DNA from: an uncultured Oscillibacter sp.
Lineage (GTDB): Bacteria > Bacillota > Clostridia > Oscillospirales > Oscillospiraceae
NCBI GenBank assembly: GCA_946183715.1
Contig: CAMHDB010000074.1
Location: forward strand, 1 to 8,411
DNA: 8,411 bases
Direction of reading: 5' to 3'
Of this stretch, positions 1 through 7,162 are shown one piece after another. Positions within the stretch are counted from its first letter, which is position 1. Each line of letters begins with the position of its first letter. A program made the translations under genes and the position numbers. The notes below the pieces were generated by a model that worked only from the letters and a program-made list of their open reading frames with translations, had not been told where the DNA came from and ran no database searches.

Positions 1-91
1 TGTTTCCTCCCGCAGTGACGCAAATCCCATGAAATCGGTGCGTTTCCTAGCCTTTTCCGGGGATTTCCTACGTTTCCCTGTACCCCCTGAA

Positions 92-120
92 TTGGTAAAA
101 TTTACCTGTTACAAAATCCT
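92..120. repeat. Copy 1 of a dispersed AT-rich motif
   Basis: This segment matches 8383-8411, at the far end of the window: 19 of 23 positions agree over 98-120, with the core AAATTTAC-Y-TGTTA-Y-AAA. Both copies lie in AT-rich intergenic DNA. The TGTTACAAA core looks like an extended -10 box, but there is no well-placed -35 here. It may be a shared operator or promoter-like element, or a fragment of a dispersed repeat. Confidence 0.4.
94..106. promoter_or_regulatory. Inverted repeat GGTAAA-A-TTTACC, possible operator
   Basis: Two perfect 6-bp arms flank a single A. The site lies 54 bp upstream of the -35 box of the SLH promoter and inside copy 1 of the dispersed motif. Short symmetric AT-rich sites of this kind are typical of dimeric regulators. 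The copy at the other end of the window does not keep the symmetry, so an operator role is only a suggestion. Confidence 0.3.
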
Positions 121-159
121 TAAAAAATCAGGAATCCCATGAAAAATCTGTGGAACCCC

Positions 160-188
160 TTGATTTTTCCCGATTGTCAGATTATAAT
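160..188 (+). promoter_or_regulatory. Sigma-A-type promoter for the SLH gene pair
   Basis: The -35 box is TTGATT (160-165, 4 of 6 consensus bases) and the -10 box is TATAAT (183-188, 6 of 6), separated by exactly 17 bp. Transcription would begin near 195, giving a leader of about 165 nt before the ATG at 362. This is the best promoter match seen in the window and fits a highly expressed surface protein. The -35 overlaps the right arm of an 8-bp inverted repeat (141-148/162-169), which could modulate access. Confidence 0.75.
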
Positions 189-361
189 AAGGGAACTCGT
201 ACCGGATTTCCCACCTTACGAACGCCTGTTACCCCAGAGGCCCCGGACGGTGGACAAGGTATGGGCCAGCGGCGGATTACGTGACGCGGATTTCATGCGT
301 CCGGCCATTCGGCACGGCGTCCGTCGATTCCCGGTAAATCTCAATAAAGGAGGAAATCTGC
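189..361 (+). other. Long 5' leader of the large SLH gene
   Basis: The leader is GC-rich and roughly 165 nt from the predicted start to the ATG. It has short pairing possibilities, for example GACGC (283-287) with GCGTC (297-301), GGCCC near 239-243 with a downstream GGGCC, and a GCGTCCG direct repeat at 297-303 and 317-323. No known riboswitch or T-box signature was recognised, and there is no intrinsic terminator. It ends with the ribosome site AAAGGAGG (346-353), 8 nt before the start codon. Long leaders are common for S-layer genes and may stabilise the mRNA. Confidence 0.45.
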
Positions 362-3300
362 ATGAAAAACAGGATTGCTTCGCTGTTTCTGGTCTTTGCA
401 TTGCTGATGTCGTTGTGCAATTTCGCAGTGGCAAGAGACAACAGAATCACAGTCCAGAGCGGCGGAGCAGAACGCTTCACGGATGTCCCCACGGACCACT
501 GGGCCTACGGCTACATTAATCAGGTCGTGGGCTCCGGCCTCTTCAACGGCAAGACCCCGACGACCTTCGAGCCGTCCAACGCGATGACGCGTTCGCAGTT
601 CGTCATGGTCATGGCCCGTATGGAGGGCATGAGCAGTCTGGAGGGACAGTACACTGTCACCAAGTTCCCGGATGTCACCCCGACCAGACGGGCCGCCGGC
701 CCGATTGCGTGGGCGTCGGCGGACGAGCAGGGCTTTGTACGCGGCTTCGGCGACGGCACCTTTAAGCCCGACTCGCCCATCACCCGCGGACAGTTCGCGG
801 CCCTCATCCACCGCTACATTATCGCCAAGCGCTACACCAACCTGCACGTAGTCGACCCCATCCCCGCGCAGTTCACGGACGCCGGTTCTGTCTCTTCGGC
901 GTTCACGGAAGATGTGGAGTACGCCCGCGTCCACGGACTGCTCACCGGCTACAGTGACGGCACCGTCCGCGCCAGCAACCCCATCACGCGCGCGGCTATC
1001 GCGGCGATTCTCGCCCGCTTCCTCGACCTCGTCACCGAGAGCGGCTATACCCCGCTCCTTGACGGGCCCATCGACGGCGGCACTACCGTCGACAGCGGCG
1101 ACAGTATCGAGGAGCCGCCCGTAGAGGTTCCCACCGAGTACGACGGAATCCGCCTGAACATCACCAACGCCAAGCGCGGCACGACATCCTTTGTCAGCGT
1201 CCTGCGCGACGGCGTACAGGTCGCCTCCGACGACGTACAGCCCGGCGACGTGGTGAAACTTTCCCACGTTCCGCAGGACGGCTACCGCGTGAAAATCACG
1301 GTGAAGGATTCCAAGGGCAGGGCTGTCGACGTTACCACCAACGGCAACGTCTCGACGTTCGTCGTGCCCCAGAATATGCCCGTCACCATCACGCTGAAGT
1401 ACCTGAGCAGCGGCAGTGGCGGCTCCGGCGGCGGTTCCAGCGGCGGCGGCAGCAGCAGTGGCGGCTACTCGCCCATAGGCCCCGTCACGAACAACTACTA
1501 CTACATGTACGCAGTCGCCGTGAGAGCCGCGGCGAGCAATGCCGAGGGCAGTGTGTGGCTGAGTAAAGACCCGCTCACAGCCGAGAACATCGCCACCGCG
1601 CCCCGCGCCCAGAGCATCGACTGGAACAACGTGACCAATCACGGCGCGTCCTTCACGTTCTACGCGGTTCTGGAAGCCGCCGCCAGCGTGAACAAGAACT
1701 GCACCGTGAGCATCGGCGAGACCGTGCTCCCGGATACCGTCATCACCAACAGAGACACGAGCATTGCCGGCTACACCGTCCTGACGATTACCGTCAACAG
1801 TACCGGAACCACCGCGAATACGGCGACGGTCGTCACGGTAACGGCCACGTTCACGCAGGGCGGCGACGGCCCCGACATCCCGCCGACCGCGCGGACTTGG
1901 ACGGTCAACGTGACCGGCAGCGACGAGTTCGCCTTCTATTCGCTGGTAGACGCGGCCCCCACCGACGCGACGGCCCTGACCGCTAACGGCACTGCCAGCA
2001 TTCAGAAGGCCGTCACGAACGGCACGGCGGCGGATGTTTACCTCATCGTCACGCCGAAGCCCGGCTTCAAGTTCGGCGACAACGTGATTACGTTCAACCC
2101 CGCCGACGGCAGTACCGCCACGCTGGTTTCGCCCACCGTCGGCAGTGCGACCGAGACCGACACGGTTCGCGTCTACAGAATCACGCGCTCCTCGTTCCCG
2201 AGCAACGCGACGACCAACGTCTCGATTAACATGCAGTTACTCAACGGCGCTGGCAGAACGCATGCTGTCACGGTTCAGTCGCTCCTCTGGAACGGCTCCG
2301 CGACTGTCGCGATGCCCGATAACGTGCCTCTCGCGGCGAGCGTCGACCTGAGCCCCGCGACGTACCTGAACACCGTCACGGTGAACGTACCGTTCCTGAC
2401 CGGCTACAGAGGCTATCACCTCCGCGGAATCACCGTAGTCGACGCGGACAACGCGGCTGTCACCTACACGAAGGACAGCGCGAACTCCTCCGAGACCGGA
2501 GACGTGTACACCTTCGTCATGCCCGACCGGGCCGTCAACGTTACGGTTGTCTACGAGGCGAACGCCAACGCCAACCTCAACTTTGATGTCGCTGTCAACA
2601 TCAGCGGACAGGGCACCGTCAGCCTGAATATCGCCGGCGTCACTCAGACGATTGACTCGGCGAACGTGACCTCTTTCCCCGTTCACCGTTATGTCAGGCT
2701 GGGCGACGACGGCGCGGTTATCGTGACCGAGGACAATACGGCGGGCAGCCCGATGACGCAGGCCGACTATGTCGAGCTCTACGGCAACGAGAACTTCACC
2801 CTGCCCGTCTACCTGACCGCCGCCCCGATTGCCGCGAAGAACTACAAGTTCCAGAGCGCGTCCTATAACGGCACGGCTGTCAGCGCGGAAAACATCTCCG
2901 CCGAGCAGACTGTCCGGAACGCTACGCCGATGAATCTCAGCGTGAGCTTCTCGCAAATCACCTCCTACGGCTACAACCTGACCATTATCGGAAAGGGCAC
3001 CGTAAACAATACCTTTGACAACGTCGCCCGCACGAATGCCTCCGGCCTCCCGGAGACCTACAGCAGCGGCCTCGTCGTCACCAATACCAACAGCCTGACC
3101 GTTACCGCCGCGCCGACCGTAGCCTCCGGCAAGTCCGCCAGCGACTACGAAGTCACGATTAACGGCCAAGTCAGCGACAGCGCCACCATCAACCTGACCC
3201 AAGGCGAACTGACCGACATCATTGTCGAAATTCAGGACAAGGACCGCAACGCGGTTGAGTTCACCGTACAGGTCACGGGCGGCTCCGTGCGCGTCAAACC

Positions 3301-5431
3301 CGAGAGCGGACGCATTATGCTGACCTCCGGCTACACCGCCGAAACCGCCAAGGAGCAGCTCAAATCGACGACCGGCACCATGGCCGGCGACACCGTGAGC
3401 AACCAGACCAAGTCCTATTTCGCGTTCGAGAACTCCGTCATTACGATTATCCCGACGACGACCGACGCGACGAAGGTTACTCAAATCAAGGTCACGAAGA
3501 CCCCCGGCGGCGCCGCCTCCGACGTACTCAATACGAGCGGCTTCTCCTTCCAGTTGACCTCCCCGCAGGCCAGCGCGGTCGTCACGTTCGGCACGTTCGA
3601 CTCCTACAGCGTCCTGTTCCAAGCCCCCTACAACGGAGGCAACGGGCCCAGCATGCGCTCGCTGAGTACGAACATCGCCAAGACCTATGACGCCACCGTG
3701 CAGGAAGTCCTTTACTCCCTCAACGACGGCCAGAGAATCGACCCGGCCACCAACACCAGAACCGGAATTACGAACGAGTTCTCCGCCCCCGCCACCATGA
3801 ACCAGACTTTGGCCTATTACCTGAGCCACAGAGTGGTCGAGGACGAGAACGGCGCCAAGATTACCGGCGCGGATTCCGTGAAGAACATGCTCGAGGATTC
3901 GATTAAGTCGAGTATCGCGACCGTGTTCCCGTCCGTGGTCGAGGCCAAGAAGGCCGACTTGAAGTCTGACCCGGCCAACGTCACCGGGCCCATCGGCACC
4001 GAAATGCGGAGCCGTCAGGCTAACGCCTCGTCGATGGAAGTCACCGGCGCCGCGAAGTCTACTGTCCTTGAGAACACGTCCTATTATCAGCAGTTGCTTG
4101 ACGGCACGGTTCAGGAGAGCAGTTTCCGGGTCATGGCGAACGTCACCACGATTCTGAGTCTGGAGAAGGAGAACGAGCTCAAGACACGGTATCCGGCTCT
4201 GGCCAGCGAACTCACCGGGAAGAGCGCCGAAGCCCAGCTCAGCGGCTTTGTCTCCGACTACCTCGGCAAGATTCAGGTTCAGCCGAACTATAACTACAGC
4301 AACCTGACGCCGGCCTTCACGGTAACGCCGAACGCGACGAACTCCACGATGCCGACCCTCACCATCTCCGCCAATGTCACCGCCGCGGGCAACAACTGGC
4401 CGCAGTTGGATAACAGCGTCTCCATGACCCAGTACGCCGACAGATTCAACATCTGGATTCTGGCCGAGATTTCGCAGGTTCTCTACGATTCCAACGGCGA
4501 CGGCACGTTTGACGCGGCGACGGAGGCTGTCCAGATGACGAACGCGGCCCCCGCGCTGTACAACGCCGCCCAGCTCGGCGTCACGGTGGACAAGACCGCC
4601 ATGCTGCGCAACATCGACAACGCGGTAAACACCACATGGAACAACTCGTTCGGAGGCAACGGTGTCGCCATTGACATGACACAGGTTCTCTCCGGCGAGC
4701 TGATTGGCAGTGTCGTCAAGGAAGTCATCCAAGGCCCCAGCGACACGCTGACCAGCAGGGTTAGCAGTCTCGGCGACGGCGCGAACACCCGCGCGGCGTT
4801 CATGAACCTCTACGACGGCTTTGTTGAGTGCAACTCCAAAGACCCGCAGAATATGCTGACCCTCAAGACCAAGGGCGGCACGTCCACGGTCATTGGCAGG
4901 GCCACCAACAACAACCAGAACCTTGTCCTGACTATCGACTTCACGCAGATTCTCAGAGACACGGCCACTCCGACCGACCAGACTTCCTACGAGGTATTGG
5001 TTGACCTTCTGGTTGGCCTCCGGAACGGTATCTCCACGGATATCCGCGAGACCTCCGAGGCGTCCAACAACAACCAGAGCGCCCAGTCCGTGATTGCCTC
5101 CCTGATTGAGAGCCAGCTCAACGGCGGCAACCGCAACGCCGTGACCGTCAACAAGTGGGGCACGGAGAAGCGCGGAAGTCAGATGACCGCCGCCGAGCGG
5201 AAGGAAGTCGCCAACCTCCTCGCGGGTATGGTGATGAACTCCGAGATGAGCGACGCATTCAACACCGCGTGGAAGGGCTTCGAGGACAGCGGCTACCAGT
5301 CTGTGACGTTCTCCTTCACGCTGGATGCCAGCAAGCGCAGTAGACTCGCCCCGATTCTCGAATCCTACTACGGCAATACGGATACCAAGACACTGAACAT
5401 CGGCTTCAACGTGACGCAGGTCATTAGCTGA
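362..5431 (+). CDS. Large exported SLH-domain surface protein (1689 aa), possible S-layer protein
   Basis: This is probably a cell-surface protein anchored to wall polysaccharide through SLH domains. Residues 1-24 are a signal peptide (basic KNR, hydrophobic core, likely cleavage after AVA at 24); LxLC at 19 is not a good lipobox. SLH domains lie at about 39-90, 102-153 and 171-223, each opening with FTD/FPD and ending in a TR motif (76, 141, 209). A beta module (261-349) precedes a Gly/Ser linker (349-370). Further beta-rich modules of about 100-125 residues follow to about 960; 261-349 and 619-733 resemble divergent InlB-B-type repeats ('TFVVP', 'TFVMP'). Residues 1095-1689 mix helices and strands and match no family I recognise. 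The mature protein has only two Cys (447, 1490) and many N-X-S/T triplets. The start is fixed by AAAGGAGG 8 nt upstream. Surface location is well supported; an S-layer role is inferred. Confidence 0.93.
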   Translation: MKNRIASLFLVFALLMSLCNFAVARDNRITVQSGGAERFTDVPTDHWAYGYINQVVGSGLFNGKTPTTFEPSNAMTRSQFVMVMARMEGMSSLEGQYTVTKFPDVTPTRRAAGPIAWASADEQGFVRGFGDGTFKPDSPITRGQFAALIHRYIIAKRYTNLHVVDPIPAQFTDAGSVSSAFTEDVEYARVHGLLTGYSDGTVRASNPITRAAIAAILARFLDLVTESGYTPLLDGPIDGGTTVDSGDSIEEPPVEVPTEYDGIRLNITNAKRGTTSFVSVLRDGVQVASDDVQPGDVVKLSHVPQDGYRVKITVKDSKGRAVDVTTNGNVSTFVVPQNMPVTITLKYLSSGSGGSGGGSSGGGSSSGGYSPIGPVTNNYYYMYAVAVRAAASNAEGSVWLSKDPLTAENIATAPRAQSIDWNNVTNHGASFTFYAVLEAAASVNKNCTVSIGETVLPDTVITNRDTSIAGYTVLTITVNSTGTTANTATVVTVTATFTQGGDGPDIPPTARTWTVNVTGSDEFAFYSLVDAAPTDATALTANGTASIQKAVTNGTAADVYLIVTPKPGFKFGDNVITFNPADGSTATLVSPTVGSATETDTVRVYRITRSSFPSNATTNVSINMQLLNGAGRTHAVTVQSLLWNGSATVAMPDNVPLAASVDLSPATYLNTVTVNVPFLTGYRGYHLRGITVVDADNAAVTYTKDSANSSETGDVYTFVMPDRAVNVTVVYEANANANLNFDVAVNISGQGTVSLNIAGVTQTIDSANVTSFPVHRYVRLGDDGAVIVTEDNTAGSPMTQADYVELYGNENFTLPVYLTAAPIAAKNYKFQSASYNGTAVSAENISAEQTVRNATPMNLSVSFSQITSYGYNLTIIGKGTVNNTFDNVARTNASGLPETYSSGLVVTNTNSLTVTAAPTVASGKSASDYEVTINGQVSDSATINLTQGELTDIIVEIQDKDRNAVEFTVQVTGGSVRVKPESGRIMLTSGYTAETAKEQLKSTTGTMAGDTVSNQTKSYFAFENSVITIIPTTTDATKVTQIKVTKTPGGAASDVLNTSGFSFQLTSPQASAVVTFGTFDSYSVLFQAPYNGGNGPSMRSLSTNIAKTYDATVQEVLYSLNDGQRIDPATNTRTGITNEFSAPATMNQTLAYYLSHRVVEDENGAKITGADSVKNMLEDSIKSSIATVFPSVVEAKKADLKSDPANVTGPIGTEMRSRQANASSMEVTGAAKSTVLENTSYYQQLLDGTVQESSFRVMANVTTILSLEKENELKTRYPALASELTGKSAEAQLSGFVSDYLGKIQVQPNYNYSNLTPAFTVTPNATNSTMPTLTISANVTAAGNNWPQLDNSVSMTQYADRFNIWILAEISQVLYDSNGDGTFDAATEAVQMTNAAPALYNAAQLGVTVDKTAMLRNIDNAVNTTWNNSFGGNGVAIDMTQVLSGELIGSVVKEVIQGPSDTLTSRVSSLGDGANTRAAFMNLYDGFVECNSKDPQNMLTLKTKGGTSTVIGRATNNNQNLVLTIDFTQILRDTATPTDQTSYEVLVDLLVGLRNGISTDIRETSEASNNNQSAQSVIASLIESQLNGGNRNAVTVNKWGTEKRGSQMTAAERKEVANLLAGMVMNSEMSDAFNTAWKGFEDSGYQSVTFSFTLDASKRSRLAPILESYYGNTDTKTLNIGFNVTQVIS

Positions 5432-5472
5432 ACATCAGGCCGATAAGCGCGAGCACGAATCAGTGAAGCGCG

Positions 5473-5508
5473 GGAGACCGCCGCTCCCAATCTGGGGCGG
5501 CGGTCTCC
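5473..5508 (+). terminator. Strong GC-rich hairpin between the SLH genes, no U-tract
   Basis: Arms 5473-5484 and 5497-5508 pair perfectly over 12 bp (GGAGACCGCCGC), and a T-G plus two C-G pairs extend the stem to 15 bp around a 6-nt loop. The bases after it (GTCTAC) lack the U-run of an intrinsic terminator, and the AGGAGG of the next gene starts 6 nt downstream. It may act as a leaky terminator, or protect the 3' end of the upstream message, so that the downstream gene is expressed at a lower level. Confidence 0.5.
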
Positions 5509-5524
5509 GTCTACAGGAGGATTT

Positions 5525-7159
5525 ATGGAGCAATTGCGAAAATGGGCCGTTCTGCTGGCCGCGTTTTCGATATCGGTCAGTCTGCTTGCGGGCGTTCCGG
5601 CGCGCGCGTCGGAGGCCGGGGAAGAAGACGCGGCGGCAGTCGGCGACACAGCCACCGAGGAGGAAACCGCTTCCGCCGGAGACGACGTGGACACCGGAGA
5701 GGAACAGGATGTCATGGATACCCTGTCGGGCGACGATTCCGGCAAAACTGAAATGACAACCAATTCCGGCGACGGCGTAGCGACAACCGATTCCGGCGAC
5801 GGCGTAGCGACAACCGATTCCGGCGACAGTGTAGCGACAACCAATTCTGGCGACGGCGTAACGACGACCAATTCCGGCGACAGTGTAGCGACAACCAATT
5901 CCGGCGACAGCGTAACGCCCACGGATTCCGGCGAACACGAAACTCCCGACCATTACGGCCCCGGCCTGCCATTTACGGATGTGCCGCGAGAGCATTGGAG
6001 TTTCCCCTTCGTACTCTACGCCTACGAGCACAATCTTGTCCGGGGCGTGAGCGCGACTGAGTTCAACCCTACGGGCGTCATGACCCGCGCGGCGTTCGTG
6101 ACGGTGCTCTACCGCCTGTCGGCGACCATCGAGGGCACGGACACCTCCGCCGGGGAGGCCGCCTTTACCGATATCGGCGACATTAACGCCGAGTTCCAGT
6201 CGGCGATTCTCTGGGGCGTCAAGCACGGCGTTGTCACGGGGAAAGACCCGGAGACGTTCGCCCCGAGGGAAAACATTTCCCGCCAGCAGATGTGCGCCAT
6301 CATCGTGCGCTACCTCCGCGACTACCTCAGATATGATTTGTCGGTCTACGCCCTGCCGGGCGGCTTTGCCGACTACGATACCATTTCCAATTACGCGAAA
6401 GAGGCCGTGTCGATTTGCAAGGCCATGGGCATTCTCGACGGGCGGCAAGTCGACGGCGTGATGATTTTCGACCCGGCAGGTTCGGCGAGCCGCGCGGCGG
6501 TCGTGAAAGTTCTCTCCAACGCCGTACAGCAGATTCCTAATTTGCGCAAACTCCCCGCCCCTGTGGACAACACGGGAGAGAGTACCAACAGCGGCGACGC
6601 CTCCGGCAACGGAGAGAGTACCGACAGCGGCGACAGCGTTGACACCGGGGACAGTTCCGATACCGGGGATACCAAAAAGGACTCTTCCGGCGGCGGAAAT
6701 TCGAGTTCCGGCGGTGGGAGTAGCTCCGGCGGCGGAAATTCGAGCTCCGGCGGCGGCAGTATTTATGTTCCTGTCACGCCCGGCGGCACGACCGACAACG
6801 GGAATACGACGCCCGCGACGGAACCCGAAAACGCCGCGGAGGTATTCGCCATCGTCGAGAAAATCCTCAGCGCCTACGAGGCCAACCCGCCGGAATCCGA
6901 GCTCGCGCAGTCCTATATGCAGCTTCTGCTCCCGCCCATCCGGGCAATGAGCGAGGCGCGGAATAACGGCGCAATTGTCGACGAGAGTTACTTCCGGGCG
7001 CATTACGACGCCGAATTGAAAGCCTTCCTTGCGCTGTACGACGCAACATCAATAACCGACCTTCTGGAACTGTCCGACTACGCGAGGACATTGGGCAGTG
7101 TTCAGGAGTGGCGCAAGGTTCTGTCGTACTTCGGCATTTTAAACGTTCTTATCGGATAA
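5525..7159 (+). CDS. Exported SLH-domain protein with tandem-repeat spacer (544 aa)
   Basis: A second wall-anchored surface protein of unknown function. The signal peptide is residues 1-28 (RK, hydrophobic core, cleavage near VPARA). An acidic Asp/Ser/Thr-rich spacer (29-148) contains six nonapeptide repeats of the type TTNSGDGVA (78-131). Three SLH domains follow at about 149-201, 213-266 and 279-335; their TR motifs are TRAA (187), SRQQ (252) and SRAA (322), the last two degenerate. A second SGD-rich spacer (350-383), a Gly/Ser/Asn linker (388-412) and a helical C-terminal domain (about 436-544) that I do not recognise complete it. AGGAGG (5515-5520) lies 4 nt before the ATG, which is close but strong. 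The 93-nt gap to the large SLH gene, without a convincing promoter, suggests co-transcription. The C-terminal domain may be the functional part displayed beyond the wall. Confidence 0.92.
   Translation: MEQLRKWAVLLAAFSISVSLLAGVPARASEAGEEDAAAVGDTATEEETASAGDDVDTGEEQDVMDTLSGDDSGKTEMTTNSGDGVATTDSGDGVATTDSGDSVATTNSGDGVTTTNSGDSVATTNSGDSVTPTDSGEHETPDHYGPGLPFTDVPREHWSFPFVLYAYEHNLVRGVSATEFNPTGVMTRAAFVTVLYRLSATIEGTDTSAGEAAFTDIGDINAEFQSAILWGVKHGVVTGKDPETFAPRENISRQQMCAIIVRYLRDYLRYDLSVYALPGGFADYDTISNYAKEAVSICKAMGILDGRQVDGVMIFDPAGSASRAAVVKVLSNAVQQIPNLRKLPAPVDNTGESTNSGDASGNGESTDSGDSVDTGDSSDTGDTKKDSSGGGNSSSGGGSSSGGGNSSSGGGSIYVPVTPGGTTDNGNTTPATEPENAAEVFAIVEKILSAYEANPPESELAQSYMQLLLPPIRAMSEARNNGAIVDESYFRAHYDAELKAFLALYDATSITDLLELSDYARTLGSVQEWRKVLSYFGILNVLIG
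5756..5935 (+). repeat. 27-bp tandem repeat, six units plus a partial
   Basis: Units begin at 5756, 5783, 5810, 5837, 5864 and 5891, each nine codons encoding TT[N/D]SGD[G/S]V[A/T]. A diverged partial unit follows (5918-5935, PTDSGE). Units differ at only a few positions, mainly AAT/GAT, GGC/AGT/AGC and GCG/ACG, which points to recent expansion. Because the period is a multiple of three, gain or loss of units keeps the frame and only changes spacer length. The repeat is not an RTX nonapeptide (no GGxGxD). Confidence 0.95.
6686..6760 (+). repeat. 39-bp direct duplication encoding a Gly/Ser/Asn linker
   Basis: Copy 1 is 6686-6724 and copy 2 is 6725-6760 (36 bp, lacking the last codon). They differ at three positions over 36. 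The encoded SGGGNSSSGGGS units form a flexible linker between the second SGD spacer and the C-terminal domain. A related Gly/Ser linker in the large SLH protein (residues 349-370, bases 1406-1471) sits in the equivalent place, between the anchor and the outer modules. Confidence 0.85.
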
Positions 7160-7160
7160 T
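7131..7160 (+). promoter_or_regulatory. Weak candidate promoter for mutY
   Basis: TCGGCA (7131-7136, 4 of 6 to TTGACA) and GATAAT (7155-7160, 5 of 6 to TATAAT) are 18 bp apart and overlap the end and stop codon of the second SLH gene. A start near 7167 would fall inside the left arm of the terminator, so the mutY transcript would not form the full hairpin. This would let mutY escape the terminator, but matches of this quality arise by chance. Confidence 0.3.
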
Positions 7161-7162
7161 CC

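Larger units (their letters stand above)
23..144. repeat. 12-bp direct repeat AATCCCATGAAA, two copies
   Basis: Identical 12-mers lie at 23-34 and 133-144, 110 bp apart, both upstream of the SLH promoter. The second copy runs directly into the left arm of a GAAAAATC/GATTTTTC inverted repeat (141-148 and 162-169) that overlaps the -35 box. The copies could be paired protein-binding sites or remnants of a local duplication; the sequence alone does not decide. Confidence 0.45.
1..159. other. Upstream non-coding region with TTTCC motifs
   Basis: No supportable gene lies here. The stretch is richer in A and T than the coding DNA that follows. TTTCC occurs at 3, 43, 54, 64 and 73; the last four are spaced 11, 10 and 9 bp, close to one helical turn, and two more lie at 166 and 207. 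A 12-bp direct repeat (23-34 and 133-144) and a perfect inverted repeat (94-106) are listed separately. Position just upstream of a good promoter makes this a candidate regulatory region for the SLH genes, but no named regulator can be assigned. The end of any upstream gene is outside the window. Confidence 0.5.

Noticed and set aside
195..361. Riboswitch or other structured regulatory RNA in the SLH leader
   Set aside because: No conserved core of a known class was recognised, and there is no terminator or clear sequestering stem before the ribosome site. Only short, weak pairings were found.
139..519. Forward open frame of 126 codons starting in the upstream region
   Set aside because: It spans the promoter and leader and overlaps the SLH signal peptide in another frame; its ribosome site is weak and the protein has no recognisable character.
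341..1642. Antisense open frame of 433 codons opposite the SLH domains
   Set aside because: It has Ala/Gly/Val low complexity with no plausible domain, and covers the ribosome site and SLH region of a well-supported gene.
2237..4732. Antisense open frame of 831 codons opposite the large SLH gene
   Set aside because: It is Gly/Val/Arg/Asp-rich without domain signatures, and lies wholly opposite a gene with clear SLH domains and signals. The strong codon bias of the sense gene leaves few stops in this frame.
5756..5917. RTX calcium-binding nonapeptides in the second SLH protein
   Set aside because: The nine-residue period is the same, but the GGxGxDxUx pattern is absent; the units read TT[N/D]SGDxVx.
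5756..5935. CRISPR array
   Set aside because: The repeats are contiguous with no spacers, and they encode a protein in frame.
5435..7003. Antisense open frame of 522 codons opposite the second SLH gene
   Set aside because: Its repetitive segments (AVAGIGCRY) are just the complement of the 27-bp tandem repeat, and no domain is recognised.
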